NCBI GenBank assembly: GCA_018398805.1
Contig: JAGFBZ010000745.1
Span: forward strand, 248,001 to 312,000
DNA: 64,000 nt
Source of the DNA: Hirundichthys speculiger
Lineage: Eukaryota > Chordata > Actinopteri > Beloniformes > Exocoetidae
Reading direction: 5' to 3'
Shown here: positions 45,262 to 56,571 of the stretch, one piece after another
Layout of the letters: each line of letters begins with the position of its first letter
How positions within the stretch are numbered: position 1 is the first letter of the stretch
Made by a program: the position numbers and the translations under genes
Notes under the pieces: model-generated
What the model was told of the DNA's origin: nothing
The model's database searches: none
Seen by the model: only the letters and a program-made list of their open reading frames with translations

Positions 45262-46023
45262 CAGGGTTATAATAGTTTTGGATTTTCCATTAGTTTTAGT
45301 TTTTATTTAGTTTTTAGTTTAGTTTTTCCAAATTCAGTTAGTTTTAAGTCATTTTAGATCAGTTTTGCTAGTTTTTATTCATTTTTGTTTTGAAATACTT
45401 AGTTTTAGTTTAGTTTTTATTAGTTTCGGTGTTAGTTTTAGTTTTATTTTGTAAATTAGGGTTGTAATTTTTGTTGGAGTGAAGCACTGAACTTTTTGAA
45501 GGCTATCGAATCAGCTTAGGCTAGCTTATCCAGGTAGTCTTGGTTAGCCTTCTTGTGCGAGCTTTTCAAATGGACTTTCAGATTAGTGGGTTTTTTCTCC
45601 TTCAGAAGTATTCCACACATTGTATCACTTGTTTCTACAACAAGGCACTTATTTTTATCGTTAACACAGTCATAGTCAAAGAAATCCCAAATAGGACTGA
45701 GACGCTTTCTCCCAACTTTTTCTGCAGCCATCACTGCTGATCACTTTAGTTTTTGTTTTTTTTTGCGGTTGTTGTTGTACGGCGGAGCGAAGTTAATAGA
45801 TTACAAATGTTTATGAGGAAAAAAAAATACAAATATGAAAACGAAGGACGTTCTTGATATTATTATAGTTAATTTTAGTTTGTTTTTTAAACACATAATA
45901 CAGTTTCAGTTAGTTATCGTTTTTTTTTTTTAAACTCGTTTTTATTTTATTTCAGTTAACGAAAATGTTTTTTCAATTCTAGTTTTTGTTATTTCGTTCA
46001 TTTCGTTAGCGATAATAACCTTG
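45262..46023 (-). mobile_element. BED-hAT element, copy 4 of 4, TSD CTCTGCAG
   Basis: Starts CAGGGTTATAATAG and ends GATAATAACCTTG. Perfect 8-bp flanks CTCTGCAG (45254-45261 and 46024-46031). It lacks about 200 bp of the centre present in copy 1, including the 53-bp repeat. It holds the best-kept BED finger of the family. Confidence 0.95.
45516..45734 (-). CDS. hAT BED zinc-finger fragment, frame intact
   Basis: 72 codons on the minus strand: KVGRKRLSPIWDFFDYDC, then KCLVVETSDTMCG, then PTNLKVHLKSSHKKA. It has the aromatic W and F of a BED finger, two Cys and the H-x4-H pair. The homopolymer here is six bases, keeping the frame that copies 1-3 have lost, so this copy reflects the ancestral reading. 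The frame runs to a stop at the element's internal junction. No catalytic core. It could in principle make a DNA-binding peptide; no evidence of expression. Confidence 0.6.
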   Translation of the reverse strand: MMAAEKVGRKRLSPIWDFFDYDCVNDKNKCLVVETSDTMCGILLKEKKPTNLKVHLKSSHKKANQDYLDKLA

Positions 46024-46859
46024 CTCTGCAGTTCACAAGGACTACCTGGTCCAAACCTGGTTTGGAGGTTCTGGCTGCAACGTGAGCCGGCGGGGAGAGG
46101 CGGTGCCAACTTGACAACCAAGAATAATAAACGAGGCAAACGCGAACAGACAAAAAAAATATCAAAAGACGCAGCGTTAAGCCGTTCCCATTCAGCGGCC
46201 CCAGATGTGCACGGGTCACCGTACAAAGCAGAGTCGAAACACTCTAAACGAGTGGTGGAAAACCTCATATTTAAGGCTGTTAAAACCATTTTCCCCCAAA
46301 AAACTAAACACAATTCCAACGCAGAGCAGCTGAGTGAAGAATTCATAAAAAGAAAGGATGCAACGCGCCGCAGGAAGCCGCCGCGTTAAGGGATTAAGCT
46401 GAGATACGTCAGTTATCCTGGCTGGACTTATCCTCCAGTTGGCTGCGTGCTAGCAGGAGCAGATCAATTACCATGGAGATTTATTCTCTGCAGCAAGATT
46501 TTAATCAATCAGCTGTCACTCCGATTGGAAAAGAATTTAATTGAGTTATTCATGAAATTTTGTGTGCATGTTTCCTTATTCTCATAAACCCGGATTCAAA
46601 TTTTACAGTCAAATTATAATTCTGCGATATGTACTGTTAATTTAGGCTACAGTTATAAAAGGTGATGAACTTTAGGAAGGTTGATATTTCATTGATATCA
46701 GACATTTGTCTGCATATGTTACTTTTCAAGATATCTGAGTTCTTGAGATGATTAGAAACAGCTGAGTTTACAACAAAGTCGGTGATGAAGGCGACGGTCT
46801 GCTCCACAGTCTGTTCATGTCACGTACGTTTCTCTGTTTGGTGCCATGGGTTGTGCAAA
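46024..46859. other. No recognisable gene; unique sequence
   Basis: A 122-codon + frame (46021-46389) shows no domain. About 46440-46590 is unique, with motifs such as TTTTAATCAATCAGCTGTCA, and resembles conserved non-coding DNA in texture only. Confidence 0.4.
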
Positions 46860-47115
46860 ATGGCGGAGTCCAGCGAGCTGAGTACTTTCACAGAGCCTGA
46901 ACTCCTTCCCCCACCAGCCCCACTTCAAATCAAAGGTATGGACTTTAATTGGTTTTTATTAAAAGCATGGGGCAGGAGAGCTCGATATGAGGAAAGCCAT
47001 ATGTAAGCTTTGTTACTGTGGTAACACCACGAACATGACGGCGCACATCCTTCGCCACCACCCAGAGAGGTCGGTGCTCTCTGACAGACTGGGTCCGCGT
47101 TTACTCGAGAGATAA
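46860..47115 (+). pseudogene. hAT BED-finger gene remnant
   Basis: An ATG at 46860 opens a short acidic leader (MAESSELSTFTEPELLPPPA). A donor-like AAAG|GTATGG follows at about 46935. A frame from about 46963 reads DMRKAICKLCYCGNTTNMTA, then HILRHHPERS, a BED finger with C-x2-C (codons at 47002 and 47011) and H-x-x-x-H. It ends at a stop near 47115. The rest of the transposase is missing. Confidence 0.6.
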
Positions 47116-47504
47116 AGATATTGGCGGTGGCAGCCAATGTCAGGACTCGAGGCAGTTAAATTAGTTATTCATTAACGTGGCGTGTTTATTATGAAACAAT
47201 CGTGTTGCCGTAGCGTGTTATTAGCGGTTTGCCCGGCAGCTGTAAAGCACAACGGGTCACCAACATGACAACGCTGGATGAGAACATATTCACGACACGT
47301 CCTGACCGGTGTAGGCTATTAGCGTTAGCAGTTGCTACCAATAGCATCTGTATCCACAAGATAGAAAATAACGACGTGGATTTATTGTTGTTTACATCAC
47401 GTAGCCTATGTAGCAACTGAACCGGTAGAAGAAGACAACTTTAGGTAAGAAAATCAAGTTTTATTCAACGCTAGACAACTTTAACATGAGCAACTATGGG
47501 CTGG

Positions 47505-47720
47505 ATTGTCTCGGTTCTATTCGGGTAACTCGGTTTGGTTCGTAGTTGGAAACTAAAGGCTCGGGTGGTGTCGGTTCCGGGTCCAAATATTGCGGGTCCA
47601 TTCGGGTTCGGACCCCGAACTTATGGAAAATAGCTCGAGTTGGGTCGCTTTCGGGTTGAATTTTCACAGCTCCACTTGGGTTCAGGTCCATGAAAGTGGA
47701 CCCGTGAAGACCTCGAAACT
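47505..47720. repeat. TCGGGT-rich segment, possibly hAT subterminal
   Basis: Repeated CGGGT/ACCCG motifs (TCGGGTAACTCGG, CCGGGTCC, TCGGGTTCGGACCCCGAAC) resemble the motif-rich subtermini of fish hAT elements. I could not find matching ends or a target duplication. Confidence 0.35.
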
Positions 47721-47939
47721 ACAGCAATTGCGCATTTAAAAAAAAAATTAAACTTATTCAATTTTTATATTTATGATTATTGTTTAATAATTGAAAATAA
47801 TAATATAATAATATTATTACAATAATATTAAATTATTATATACTGTATATAATAATTAATAATTATATACAATAACATATAATAATATTTTTTTATTATT
47901 ATTTATTACATGATTTTTATATGTCAATAATTGAAATAT

Positions 47940-48069
47940 AAAAATCGCAATACTTGGTAAAATCGAAATACAATACTTGTTTAATCAGAATCGCAATATA
48001 AATCGGGAATCGGGACCCAAAAATCGTAGGAGAATCAAATCGGCACAAAAGTGTATCGGCCCAGCCCTA
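47940..48069. mobile_element. hAT-type element end
   Basis: Ends GTATCGGCCCAGCCCTA, which reads TAGGGCTGGGCCGATAC on the other strand, with AATCGGGAATCGGGACCC and repeated AATCG motifs inside, as in other hAT ends in this window. The matching left end is not found; it may belong with the BED remnant at 46860. Confidence 0.6.
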
Positions 48070-48084
48070 GTTATCTGTATAACG

Positions 48085-48300
48085 TCTATTACAATACAAT
48101 TGTCTCTAAGTGCTTTTCAGAGACCCAGGGCATGGCCCCTAGGAAAACATTATTAACTATAGCTAAAATTATTAAATGGTATTTAAAGAAACACTGACAA
48201 GTAAGAAAACTCCCCTAGTGGTAGAAAAACCTGGGAAGGAAAAACTCCCCTTTAAGAGGAAGAAACCTTGAGCTTTAAGGGAGCAGCTTTTTAACGAGCT
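48085..48300 (+). repeat. Fish retroposon 3'-type repeat fragment
   Basis: Contains CTAAGTGCTTTTCAGAGACCC and GGAAAAACTCCCCTTTAAGA followed by GGAAGAAACCTTGAGC, motifs recurrent in the 3' regions of dispersed fish retroposons. It is diverged, and its exact limits and family are uncertain. Confidence 0.45.
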
Positions 48301-48427
48301 CCATGGATTTATTATTATTATTGAGAAGCTCAGTCCAGGAAGGAAGATGGACGGATGCAGCCGCAGACTGGAGCAAGCAGTGCACGACACAGAGGCACCT
48401 GAAGATGGAGATTATGGATGCTCTTAG

Positions 48428-48584
48428 ACCCCCCCCCCCCCCCCCCCAAAAAAAAAAAAAAAAAAAAAAAACAACTCATCACCATTTGAGATGCTATATT
48501 ATACATAGAGAGAAAATGTCCTTGACATTTATCCAAACCTCAGCTCAGCTCTCAGACCCCCCCCCCCCCCCCCCCCCCCCCCCC
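48428..48584. repeat. Poly-C/poly-A and poly-C tracts
   Basis: A run of about 20 C followed directly by about 25 A (48428-48472), then a second run of about 28 C at 48557-48584. Lengths in an assembly are likely approximate. Confidence 0.9.
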
Positions 48585-48611
48585 GCGACAGTAGCTTCAG
48601 GTGAGAAACGG

Positions 48612-49106
48612 TTTAACCTTCGATTACCTTTGGGCTCAGTTTGACCCCATTCAGTGTTTAATGTTTCAGAAAAAATTATTATGATTATGATGATTATATG
48701 TTCTCTACTTTAATTGTATAAAACGTGATGAAATATCAACATTGGTTTGGGTTTTCTTGGATGACATTAAGGTGACTATAACATGAAATTTTATGATCTT
48801 AAAAAAGCTTTAGGGCCCTGAACTAACCTAAATATAACTGTAGTCGTGCAGCGAGGAGACACAGAGGAGGACATGTCTGAGACAGAGGACGATCCTGATT
48901 ACGAAGCGTCCTCTTATGATGAGAATGAGACCCCAAGCGTTGACCCTCTCCGTCGTCTCTTAAGCAAACACACAACCTTCCTAAACTGGGAGGATATTAC
49001 GGTTCGTGTCCCAAACCTGAACAACAGGGAGGACTCAGTGATGCTAATGTCATTAAAGTGGTTCCAGGCCCCAGCAGATGTGCTGCAAACCATGTCCAAG
49101 ATGTAA
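48612..49106 (+). mobile_element. Possible piggyBac-like left end with N-terminal ORF
   Basis: A TTAA near 48613 is followed by CCTTCGATTACCTTTGGGCT and CAGTTTGACCCC, resembling a piggyBac-type end. From an ATG at 48872 a frame of about 78 codons starts MSETEDDPDYEASSYDENET, an acidic leader like those of piggyBac transposases, then LRRLLSKHTTFLNWEDITV. No right end or catalytic motif is seen. It could be another family. Confidence 0.35.
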
Positions 49107-49750
49107 AATTCATAACATCATCAACTGAGAATACTGAAAATTCATAACATCATCAACTTCCCCTTCTGGGAAACACATATAAAGAACCCGACGCATGAAC
49201 TTAGGTAACGGCTTTAATTATGATCATTTTCTGGAAGTTGGTTGAGATAACAGGAGAGTTAAAACAAACATGAGATCCACTATCCACAACAGCTGAAGAG
49301 ATGAAGGAGGAGAGAGGGAATGATAAAACAGGGAGGAAGAAGAGCAGGAGGAAAGAGAGAAATATAATATCCACATGGGGAGGCACTGGGGACCAGAAAA
49401 TGAGAGACACAGGAGAGGAAGACAAAGGTGGGACAGAGAGGAGGTAATTATTATTAAGGGTAAATCTGATGTGATTAACTGTCTATTATCCTCCCACTTC
49501 AGCAGGACGAGACAGAACAAAAGTCCATCATGAACATCTCAGAGAAGCCCTGCTGTCTCACATCATTCCTGGTCTCATCACCGTACAGCACGGAGTTTAT
49601 GAAAAAGGTTGTGGTGAAACTTTTATTTCAAACATACACTCATTTCCATTTACTCCTCCATCTTTATTTGGTCCACGGTTTTACACTGACAGACGAGCCA
49701 CGGCTGCTTCTTTACCGTTAAAAGGACGGATGTGGAGACCCCCAGGCCAT
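49107..49750. other. No recognisable gene; unique sequence
   Basis: I see no gene here. Part of 49270-49445 is purine-rich on +. Confidence 0.4.
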
Positions 49751-49882
49751 ACTGGTCCAGGTAATACTGGTCCAGGTAATACTGGTCCAGGTGATACTGG
49801 TCCAGGTGATATTGGTCCAGGAGATACTTGGTCCAGGTGATACTGGTCCAGGTAATACTGGTCCAGGTAGTACTGGTCCAGG
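49751..49882. repeat. 15-bp minisatellite, left part
   Basis: Units of ACTGGTCCAGGTAAT. This array continues at 51023 after an inserted hAT element, so the two parts were once one array. Confidence 0.95.
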
Positions 49883-51022
49883 CAGGGCTGGACTGGGACC
49901 AAAAAATGGCCCGGGCATTTTTGATCCCTGGCAGCCCATCATACCCCGGGGATCAAAAATGCCGGTTATTTATACGATATGCGGAAGCACATGCTGCATG
50001 TTGTATACTATGTGCACATAGTGAAGTTTCAAAAATTAAAATAAAGTGGTGTTAATGTCACTAGTGTTACTTCTGTCTACCAATTATTTATCATGCATTT
50101 CAGCAAAGCAATGTTTCACTAATATTTTAACACACTTAACACTGTAAATTGGACACCAAATCTACTCAAAGCATTATTTGACAACAAAGACTAAACCACA
50201 CACGCACACACACACACACACACACAGGTGATCACCTCCAAATAGCTATTCTGACCTCAATCTCGCCCTGCTGCTGGGTCTCATCTCTCTCCTCCTCCTC
50301 ATCCTCCTCCTCCTCCTCCTCCTCTCCTCGTCCGCTTCTTCTCTCGACAACCACCTGTTCACTCGACGGCCCCGCGGCCGACGGCCCTGCGGCCCCCGCC
50401 CCCGAGCTTGTGGTTCAAAACATTTCCGTGATTTTGGCACATTTTGCTGCATTCACTTTTAATTTTTTTTGTCTCCGTTCTCTGAGCTTTTCTGCTCCTC
50501 CCTTTCGCTTTTGTGCTTTTTTTCTCCATTTCCATACTCATCCACGAGCCACCACACTCTCCGGTCAGGCCAAACGGCAAAATTTGGTCAGGAGGGATGG
50601 GAGGGGCGGGCCAACGAGAGCTGAGAAATTTCATTGGACTAGCCCAATGTCCGTCAAGAAAATCAACCAATGGGCCACTTCGTGTCTTCGCAAGGCCCCG
50701 GCCCGCCTCCACCCCCTCCCTTCAGCAGAAAATAACGTTCATACTGCGTTCACATCAGCGCAGCACTGTAGCGCTTGTCTGATTAGCTGTCAGTGTCTCT
50801 TTCTTGAGTTTGTTGAGTGTGTGTCGTCGTCGCCCCCCCCCCCCCCCCCCCCCTCGGAGATTTTTATGAGCCGACTACCAGTCCGTTACCGTCGCGGTCA
50901 ATAAAAACTATATACTTTTTTTTTTTTTTTTTTTTTTTTATATGACAGACCTGGGCCGGCCCACAGATGTGCGTCGGCCCACCGGGCATTGCCCGGTACG
51001 CCCGATGGCCAGTCCATGCCTG
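49883..51022 (-). mobile_element. hAT-type element inserted in the 15-bp minisatellite
   Basis: Starts CAGGGCTGGACTGG and ends CCAGTCCATGCCTG (inverse CAGGCATGGACTGG). Flanked on both sides by GGTCCAGG, an 8-bp duplication although also part of the host repeat. On the minus strand, about 50400-50550, a Lys/Arg-rich frame (KSTKAKGRSRKAQRTETKK, then CSKMCQNH) resembles the N-terminal leader of hAT transposases of the TTF/ZMYM-like type; the rest is missing. It carries (AC)n at 50199-50227, poly-C at 50834-50853 and poly-T at 50918-50939. Confidence 0.8.
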
Positions 51023-53295
51023 GGTCCAGGTGATACTGGTCTAAGTAGTACTGGTCCAGGTAGTACTGGTCCAAGTAATAATAGTCCAGGTAATACTGGT
51101 CCAAGTAGTACTGGTCCAAGTAATAATAGTCCAGGTAATACTGGTCCAGGTAGTACTGGTCCAGGTAGTACTGGTCCAAGTAATAATAGTCTAGGTAATA
51201 CTGGTCCAAGTAGTACTGGTCCAGGTAGTACTGGTCCAAGTAATAATAGTCCAGGTAATACTGGTCCAGGTAGTACTGGTTCAGGTAATACTGGTCCAGG
51301 TAGTACTGGTCCAAGTAATAATAGTCCAGGTAATACTGGTCCAAGTAGTACTGGTCCAAGTAATAATAGTCCAGGTAATACTGGTCCAGGTAGTACTGGT
51401 CCAGGTAGTACTGGTCCAAGTAATAATAGTCTAGGTAATACTGGTCCAAGTAGTACTGGTCCAGGTAGTACTGGTCCAAGTAATAATAGTCCAGGTAATA
51501 CTGGTCCAGGTAGTACTGGTTCAGGTAATACTGGTCCAGGTAGTACTGGTCCAAGTAATAATAGTCCAGGTAATACTGGTCAAGGTAGGACTGGTTCAGG
51601 TGATACTGGTCCAGGTAGTACTGGTCCAAGTAATAATAGTCCAGGTAATACTGGTCCAGGTAGGACTGGTCCAGGTGATACTGGTCTAAGTAGTACTGGT
51701 CCAGGTAGTACTGGTCCAAGTAATAATAGTCCAGGTAATACTGGTCCAGGTAGTACTGGTCCAAGAAATAATAGTCCAGGTAATACTGGTCCAGGTAGTA
51801 CTGGTCCAGGTAGTACTGGTCCAAGTAATAATAGTCCAGGTAATACTGGTCCAGTAGATACTGGTCAAGTAATACTGGTCCAGGTAACACTGGTCCAGGT
51901 AGTACTAGTCTGGTAATACTGGTCCAGGTAGTACTGGTCCTGGTAGTACTGGTCCTGGTAATACTGGTCCAGTAGATACTGGTCCAAGTAATACTGGTTC
52001 AGGTGGTACTGGTCCAGGTAGTATTGGTCCAAGTAATAATAGTCCAGGTAATACTGGTACAGGTAGGACTGGTTCAGGTGATACTGGTCCAGGTAGTACT
52101 GGTTCAGGTGATACTGGTCAAGGTAGTACTGGTCCAGGTAATACTGGTCCAGCTAATACTGGTCCAGATAGTACTGGTCTGGGTACTACTGGTCCAGGTA
52201 ATACTGGTCCAGGTAGTACTGGTCCTGGTAGTACTGGTCCTGGTAGTACTGGTCCAGGTAATACTGGTCCAGTAGATATTGGTCCAAGTAATACTGATCC
52301 AGGTAGTACTAGTCTGGGTAATACTGGTCCAGGTAGTATTAGTCTGGGTAATACTGGTCCAGGTAGTACTGGTCCTGGTAATACTGGTCCAGTAGATACT
52401 GGTCAAGTAATACTGGTCCAGGTAACACTGGTCCAGGTAGTACTAGTCTGGTAATACTGGTCCAGGTAGTACTGGTCCTGGTAGTACTGGTCCTGGTAAT
52501 ACTGGTCCAGTAGATACTGGTCCAAGTAATACTGGTCCAGGTAACACTGGTCCAGGTAATACTAGTCTGGTAATACTGGTCCAGGTAGTACTGGTCCAGG
52601 TACTACTGGTCCAGGTAGTACTGGTCCAGGTAGTACTGGTCCAGGTAGTACTGGTCCAGGTAATACTGGCCCAGGTGGGACTGGTCCAGGTAGGACTGGT
52701 TCAGGTGATACTGGTCCAGGTAGTACTGGTTCAGGTGATACTGGTCAAGGTAGTACTGGTCCAGGTAATACTGGTCCAGCTAATACTGGTCCAGATAGTA
52801 CTGGTCCAGATAGTACTGGTCTGGGTACTACTGGTCCGGGTAATACTGGTCCAGGTAGTACTGGTCCTGGTAGTACTGGTCCTGGTAGTACTGGTCCAGG
52901 TAATACTGGTCCAGTAGATATTGGTCCAAGTAATACTGATCCAGGTAGTACTAGTCTGGGTAATACTGGTCCAGGTAGTATTAGTCTGGGTAATACTGGT
53001 CCAGGTAGTACTGGTCCTGGTAATACTGGTCCAGTAGATACTGGTCAAGTAATACTGGTCCAGGTAACACTGGTCCAGGTAGTACTAGTCTGGTAATACT
53101 GGTCCAGGTAGTACTGGTCCTGGTAGTACTGGTCCTGGTAATACTGGTCCAGTAGATACTGGTCCAAGTAATACTGGTCCAGGTAACACTGGTCCAGGTA
53201 ATACTAGTCTGGTAATACTGGTCCAGGTAGTACTAGTCTGGGTAATACTGGTCCAGGTAGTATTGGTCCAGGTAGTACTGGTCCAGGTAATACTG
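51023..53295. repeat. 15-bp minisatellite, right part, with higher-order repeats
   Basis: About 150 units of ACTGGTCCAGGTAGT and variants, each with the dyad CTGG-T-CCAG. A 240-bp block (16 units, marked by AGTCTAGGTAATACT at about 51187 and 51427) is duplicated in the left third. A block of about 627 bp (marked by TAGGACTGGTTCAGGTG at 52064 and 52691) is duplicated in the right half. A period of 15 keeps frames open, giving five-residue readings on both strands (over 320 codons) that are not genes. Confidence 0.95.
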
Positions 53296-53309
53296 GTTCT
53301 GCATGCATA

Positions 53310-54240
53310 TTTTATTTTTATTTGCCTTTATTTAACCAGGTCGGTACCATTGAGACACAATGGCCTCTTTTTCAAGGGAAGCCTGGCCAAGACAGCAGCA
53401 GAAAAGTTACATACATGACACAGAAATTACACAACATTCAGATAAAATACAATACAAGATAAAAGCAACAGGACTAAAAGTTCGGATTCACATTAAAACA
53501 AGAACAAGTCCGATATGAAGCTGCTCCAATTTCTCTCACACGAGTTTTCAAAGATCCCAGGTTAATCAGCTCCTTTAACTTCAGAGTTTTCTGCAGTGCG
53601 TTCCAAGCAGCAGGTGCAGCATACTTAAAGCAGTGCTTACCAAGTTCGGTATTAACTTTGGGCACATTTAATAAATAAAACTCATTGGAACGTAGGCAGT
53701 AATTGCTTTGAGATTTGGAGAGATAGTTACATAAATAGAGTGGGAGCAGACCCAAAATGACTTTATAAATAAAAATATGCCAATGTATAAGGCGGCGTGC
53801 TGCCAGAGATGGCCACTCAACTCGGGCATATAAAGTGCAATGGTGAGTGAGGGCTTTACATCCAGTGACAAACCTTAAGGCACCATGATACACGGTGTCC
53901 AGACAGTTTGCAGGGGCATACATATACAAGAGGTCGCCATGATCAAGTAAAGGGAGGAAAGTGGCAGCAACCAACTTTTTCCTGGTAGAAAAAGAAAAAC
54001 AAGATCTGTGACGGAAAAAGAATCCCAGTTTCAGTCTTAATTTTTTTACCAGGTTTTCTACATGTGGTTTAAAAGAAAGCCGATCGTCGATTAAAATGCC
54101 GAGATACTTGTAACAGGTCAGAAGTTCAATCTCACAACCTTGTAATGACAAAATGCTGGGAGGAGACACAGGTACTTCCCTGCCATTAGAAAATATCATC
54201 AATTTAGTTTTGACAGCATTTAAGACAAGTCTTAGCTGGC
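53310..54240 (-). mobile_element. 5'-truncated non-LTR retrotransposon (LINE) on minus strand
   Basis: The 3' end lies on the left: TTTATTTAACCAGGTCGGTA then CCATTGAGACACAATGGCCT and CTTTTTCAAGGGAAGCCTGG is a LINE tail often seen in fish. The C-terminal ORF follows on minus (53474-54202). The 5' end is cut off near 54240. The left side abuts the 15-bp minisatellite. Confidence 0.8.
53474..54202 (-). CDS. LINE reverse-transcriptase C-terminal ORF fragment (242 codons, open)
   Basis: No stop or frameshift over 242 codons. It begins inside the thumb/post-RT region: LLTCYKYLGILIDDRLSFKP, then KKLRLKLGFFFRHRSCFS, RKKLVAATFLPLLDHGDLLY, then YHGALRFVTGCKALTHHCTL and PKVNTELGKHCFKYAAPAAW. These are the blocks that follow the RT domain in jockey/I/CR1-type LINEs (YLGI.ID, LDYGD-like, HC.LY). 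The catalytic FADD motif and endonuclease lie in the missing 5' part, so it is incomplete. The intact frame suggests a recent insertion. The clade cannot be settled by eye. Confidence 0.75.
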   Translation of the reverse strand: MMIFSNGREVPVSPPSILSLQGCEIELLTCYKYLGILIDDRLSFKPHVENLVKKLRLKLGFFFRHRSCFSFSTRKKLVAATFLPLLDHGDLLYMYAPANCLDTVYHGALRFVTGCKALTHHCTLYARVEWPSLAARRLIHWHIFIYKVILGLLPLYLCNYLSKSQSNYCLRSNEFYLLNVPKVNTELGKHCFKYAAPAAWNALQKTLKLKELINLGSLKTRVREIGAASYRTCSCFNVNPNF

Positions 54241-55817
54241 ATCAAAGTGGCATTAAAGTTATCAAAACTTAATTATGTATTTATCTACAGCGTGTCTGCA
54301 TTCACTCTGGCTCAGTGATATATGTATTTATGTTTCCACTCCTGCTGAAATCTTACATATGTGACCTTTATTTTTCTTTTAATTGTGTTATGCCATTTAC
54401 GTGCAGGAACCTCAAAAGAGGAAGGGGTTAATGAACAGAAATAAGTTTTTAAAGGGTTGAATTAATCCCCTGAAGTTAGTAAAGCAGCTGCTAACCCTCA
54501 CTAACTGAGTTATGATGTCAGTTTGGACCTGACCGACACCAACCAGCTGCAGCAGCGTGGCTCTATCTGAGATGACGGAGAGACGCACAGGTACGTATCA
54601 TGAAAACTGGGCTGTAACTTCTCCATCCAACGAGCAGCAGCTTCACAACTGAGACTGTAAAACGTTTCCACGGTTGCAGCTGTTACTGACGGATGACAGA
54701 AGGAAAACAATGGTTAGTTTAAAACCGGCGAGAAAAATAAAAGTAGCAACAAGCAACTGGAAAAGGAAAGCAGGTGCCAGATGCTGAAATAAATTCATGT
54801 TTACTGGGTGACATTTCTAGAACTTTCCTGACCACCGCACGCCTCTCGCTGAAGATACCGTGGTGGCTTTTTTCCCATCTGCACACAGATGGGCGGGAAC
54901 CTGACAGTCGCGTGATTGACAAACTTATTCCTCAACCTTTGCTGTGAAACTAATACGTTTGGCACCGCGGACCTACAAAGCTCTGGACTGATTCAGCGCC
55001 AGATTCTGCGGAGCAAACCAACTTATTACCGAGATATGGAAAAGTGAGAGATTTCACCGACTACCGCAGTGCCACAAAAAATAAGTTCGGCTAGAAGATT
55101 ATTGTCAGTTGGACGAATAAATGGATGTTTGCTGCACAGCGGTGGGTTTCATTTAGGGGCGAAGCGGAACTGGCTGCAGAGTAATTACACCCCCCCAACA
55201 AAAAAGAAAAATTCCTCTTCTACAGAATATGAATGAAAATATGTGCAATGATTACGATTATGAAAGATTACCGGTAAAATGTGATTCTCATCACACTAAT
55301 CTGTGCATTCTTAATTGCATGTTTGAAAAGGTTTTTTTTATTTATTATTTTTTACGGCTGCATTTAAATTCCCCGGGAGCGTCCTCTCATGAGTCTGCTT
55401 ACGCGTCTGTCATCATGCACTGCTATGAATTAATTACATGAAGGACAAAAAGGGCAAATGTGGAGCCCAGTCAGATCTGCACATGCACAAGAGGAAGAAG
55501 GAGAAATAAGATCTTGTTAAGCCGAGAGCGTCGTGGAGGAGCTGAGAGAAGGTTATAAAGCTGCGCGTCTGCAGGATCTGTTAATGAGATGGTCTTTGAT
55601 TTACTGACCCTCGGCAGCTGCAGGTTTGTCTTCTCCTGCGAGAGCAATGACTTGTCACTGCATATTACTCATGAAAGCACAAATCCATAAATAAATATGG
55701 CACAACAGGTCAGACATTCTTGTTACCGTCGAACAGCTTGGTGACTGAAGGATGTTGGAATAAAAACGCTAAAGAACAGGGATAAATTGCGCACATCTAC
55801 CAATAATACATCCAGGA
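54241..55817. other. No recognisable gene; unique sequence
   Basis: No domain-bearing frame. About 55590-55700 is unique, with a GACTTGTCACTGCATATTAC motif, and could be conserved non-coding DNA, which is inference. Confidence 0.4.
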
Positions 55818-56571
55818 TATGGAGCCCCGTTTGGGTCATAATTCAATAAATAAATGAGTTATTATTATGAAATACAGGCATTTTTTATTATTATGAAATA
55901 TTTCCCATTATTATGATAATGGTTTCGTTTTTCATAAGAATGAGCTTTTACATAATAATGGCTTTGTTTTTCATAAGAATGATTTGTGTGTCAATCACAG
56001 CAGAGAGGGCGGAGCCTTTTATGTGATTGGCTGCTCTTTCATTCAGGCATAAGCAACAGAACAGTGAATATCGATAGTGGGTGAGAGGTGCAATGTATAT
56101 ACTCCAGGCCAGTAGGTGGCAGAATGCACCTCAGTTTACGGTTAAAAGTTGACATCGACTAAGAAACGTCAAGGTTTCCCGTAGCTCAGTCCAAGCTGCC
56201 ATAGCTACAATCGGACTAGGAGCACCTTGATGACGCCACGGCCAGCTGCTAACAGGACCTCACGGCCAAAACTAGTCGATGTCAGAGCGTAGAATGGAGA
56301 AGGATCAGCCAATGAGCGTGCAGGTCAACCACTGGCCCCACCCACTGGCAAAATGTCATTATTATGTAAAAGCTCATTCTTAGATAAAAAAAAAAGCCAA
56401 TTGTGAAATAAACTATTATTCATTAAACTAAGATTAAATAATAATAAAAGTATATTTCATAATAATGACATTTTTTTCATAATAATGGGAAACTTTTCAT
56501 AATAATGGATACTTATTTCATAATAATAAACTAATTTATTCATTGAATTATGACCCAAACGGGGCTCCATA
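55818..56571. mobile_element. Long-TIR foldback MITE, copy 3 of 4, TSD CCAGGA
   Basis: Ends TATGGAGCCCCGTTTGGGTC and its exact inverse. Both 6-bp flanks are CCAGGA, the clearest duplication of the four. The core shares with copy 1 the segment TGCACCTCAGTTTACGGTTA and its neighbours. Confidence 0.9.

Noticed and set aside
50898..51916. 330- and 324-codon frames with five-residue repeats (LDQYY and SNTGP types)
   Set aside because: The 15-bp minisatellite is a multiple of 3, so frames stay open by chance on both strands. A collagen- or silk-like protein reading is not supported by any flanking coding signal.
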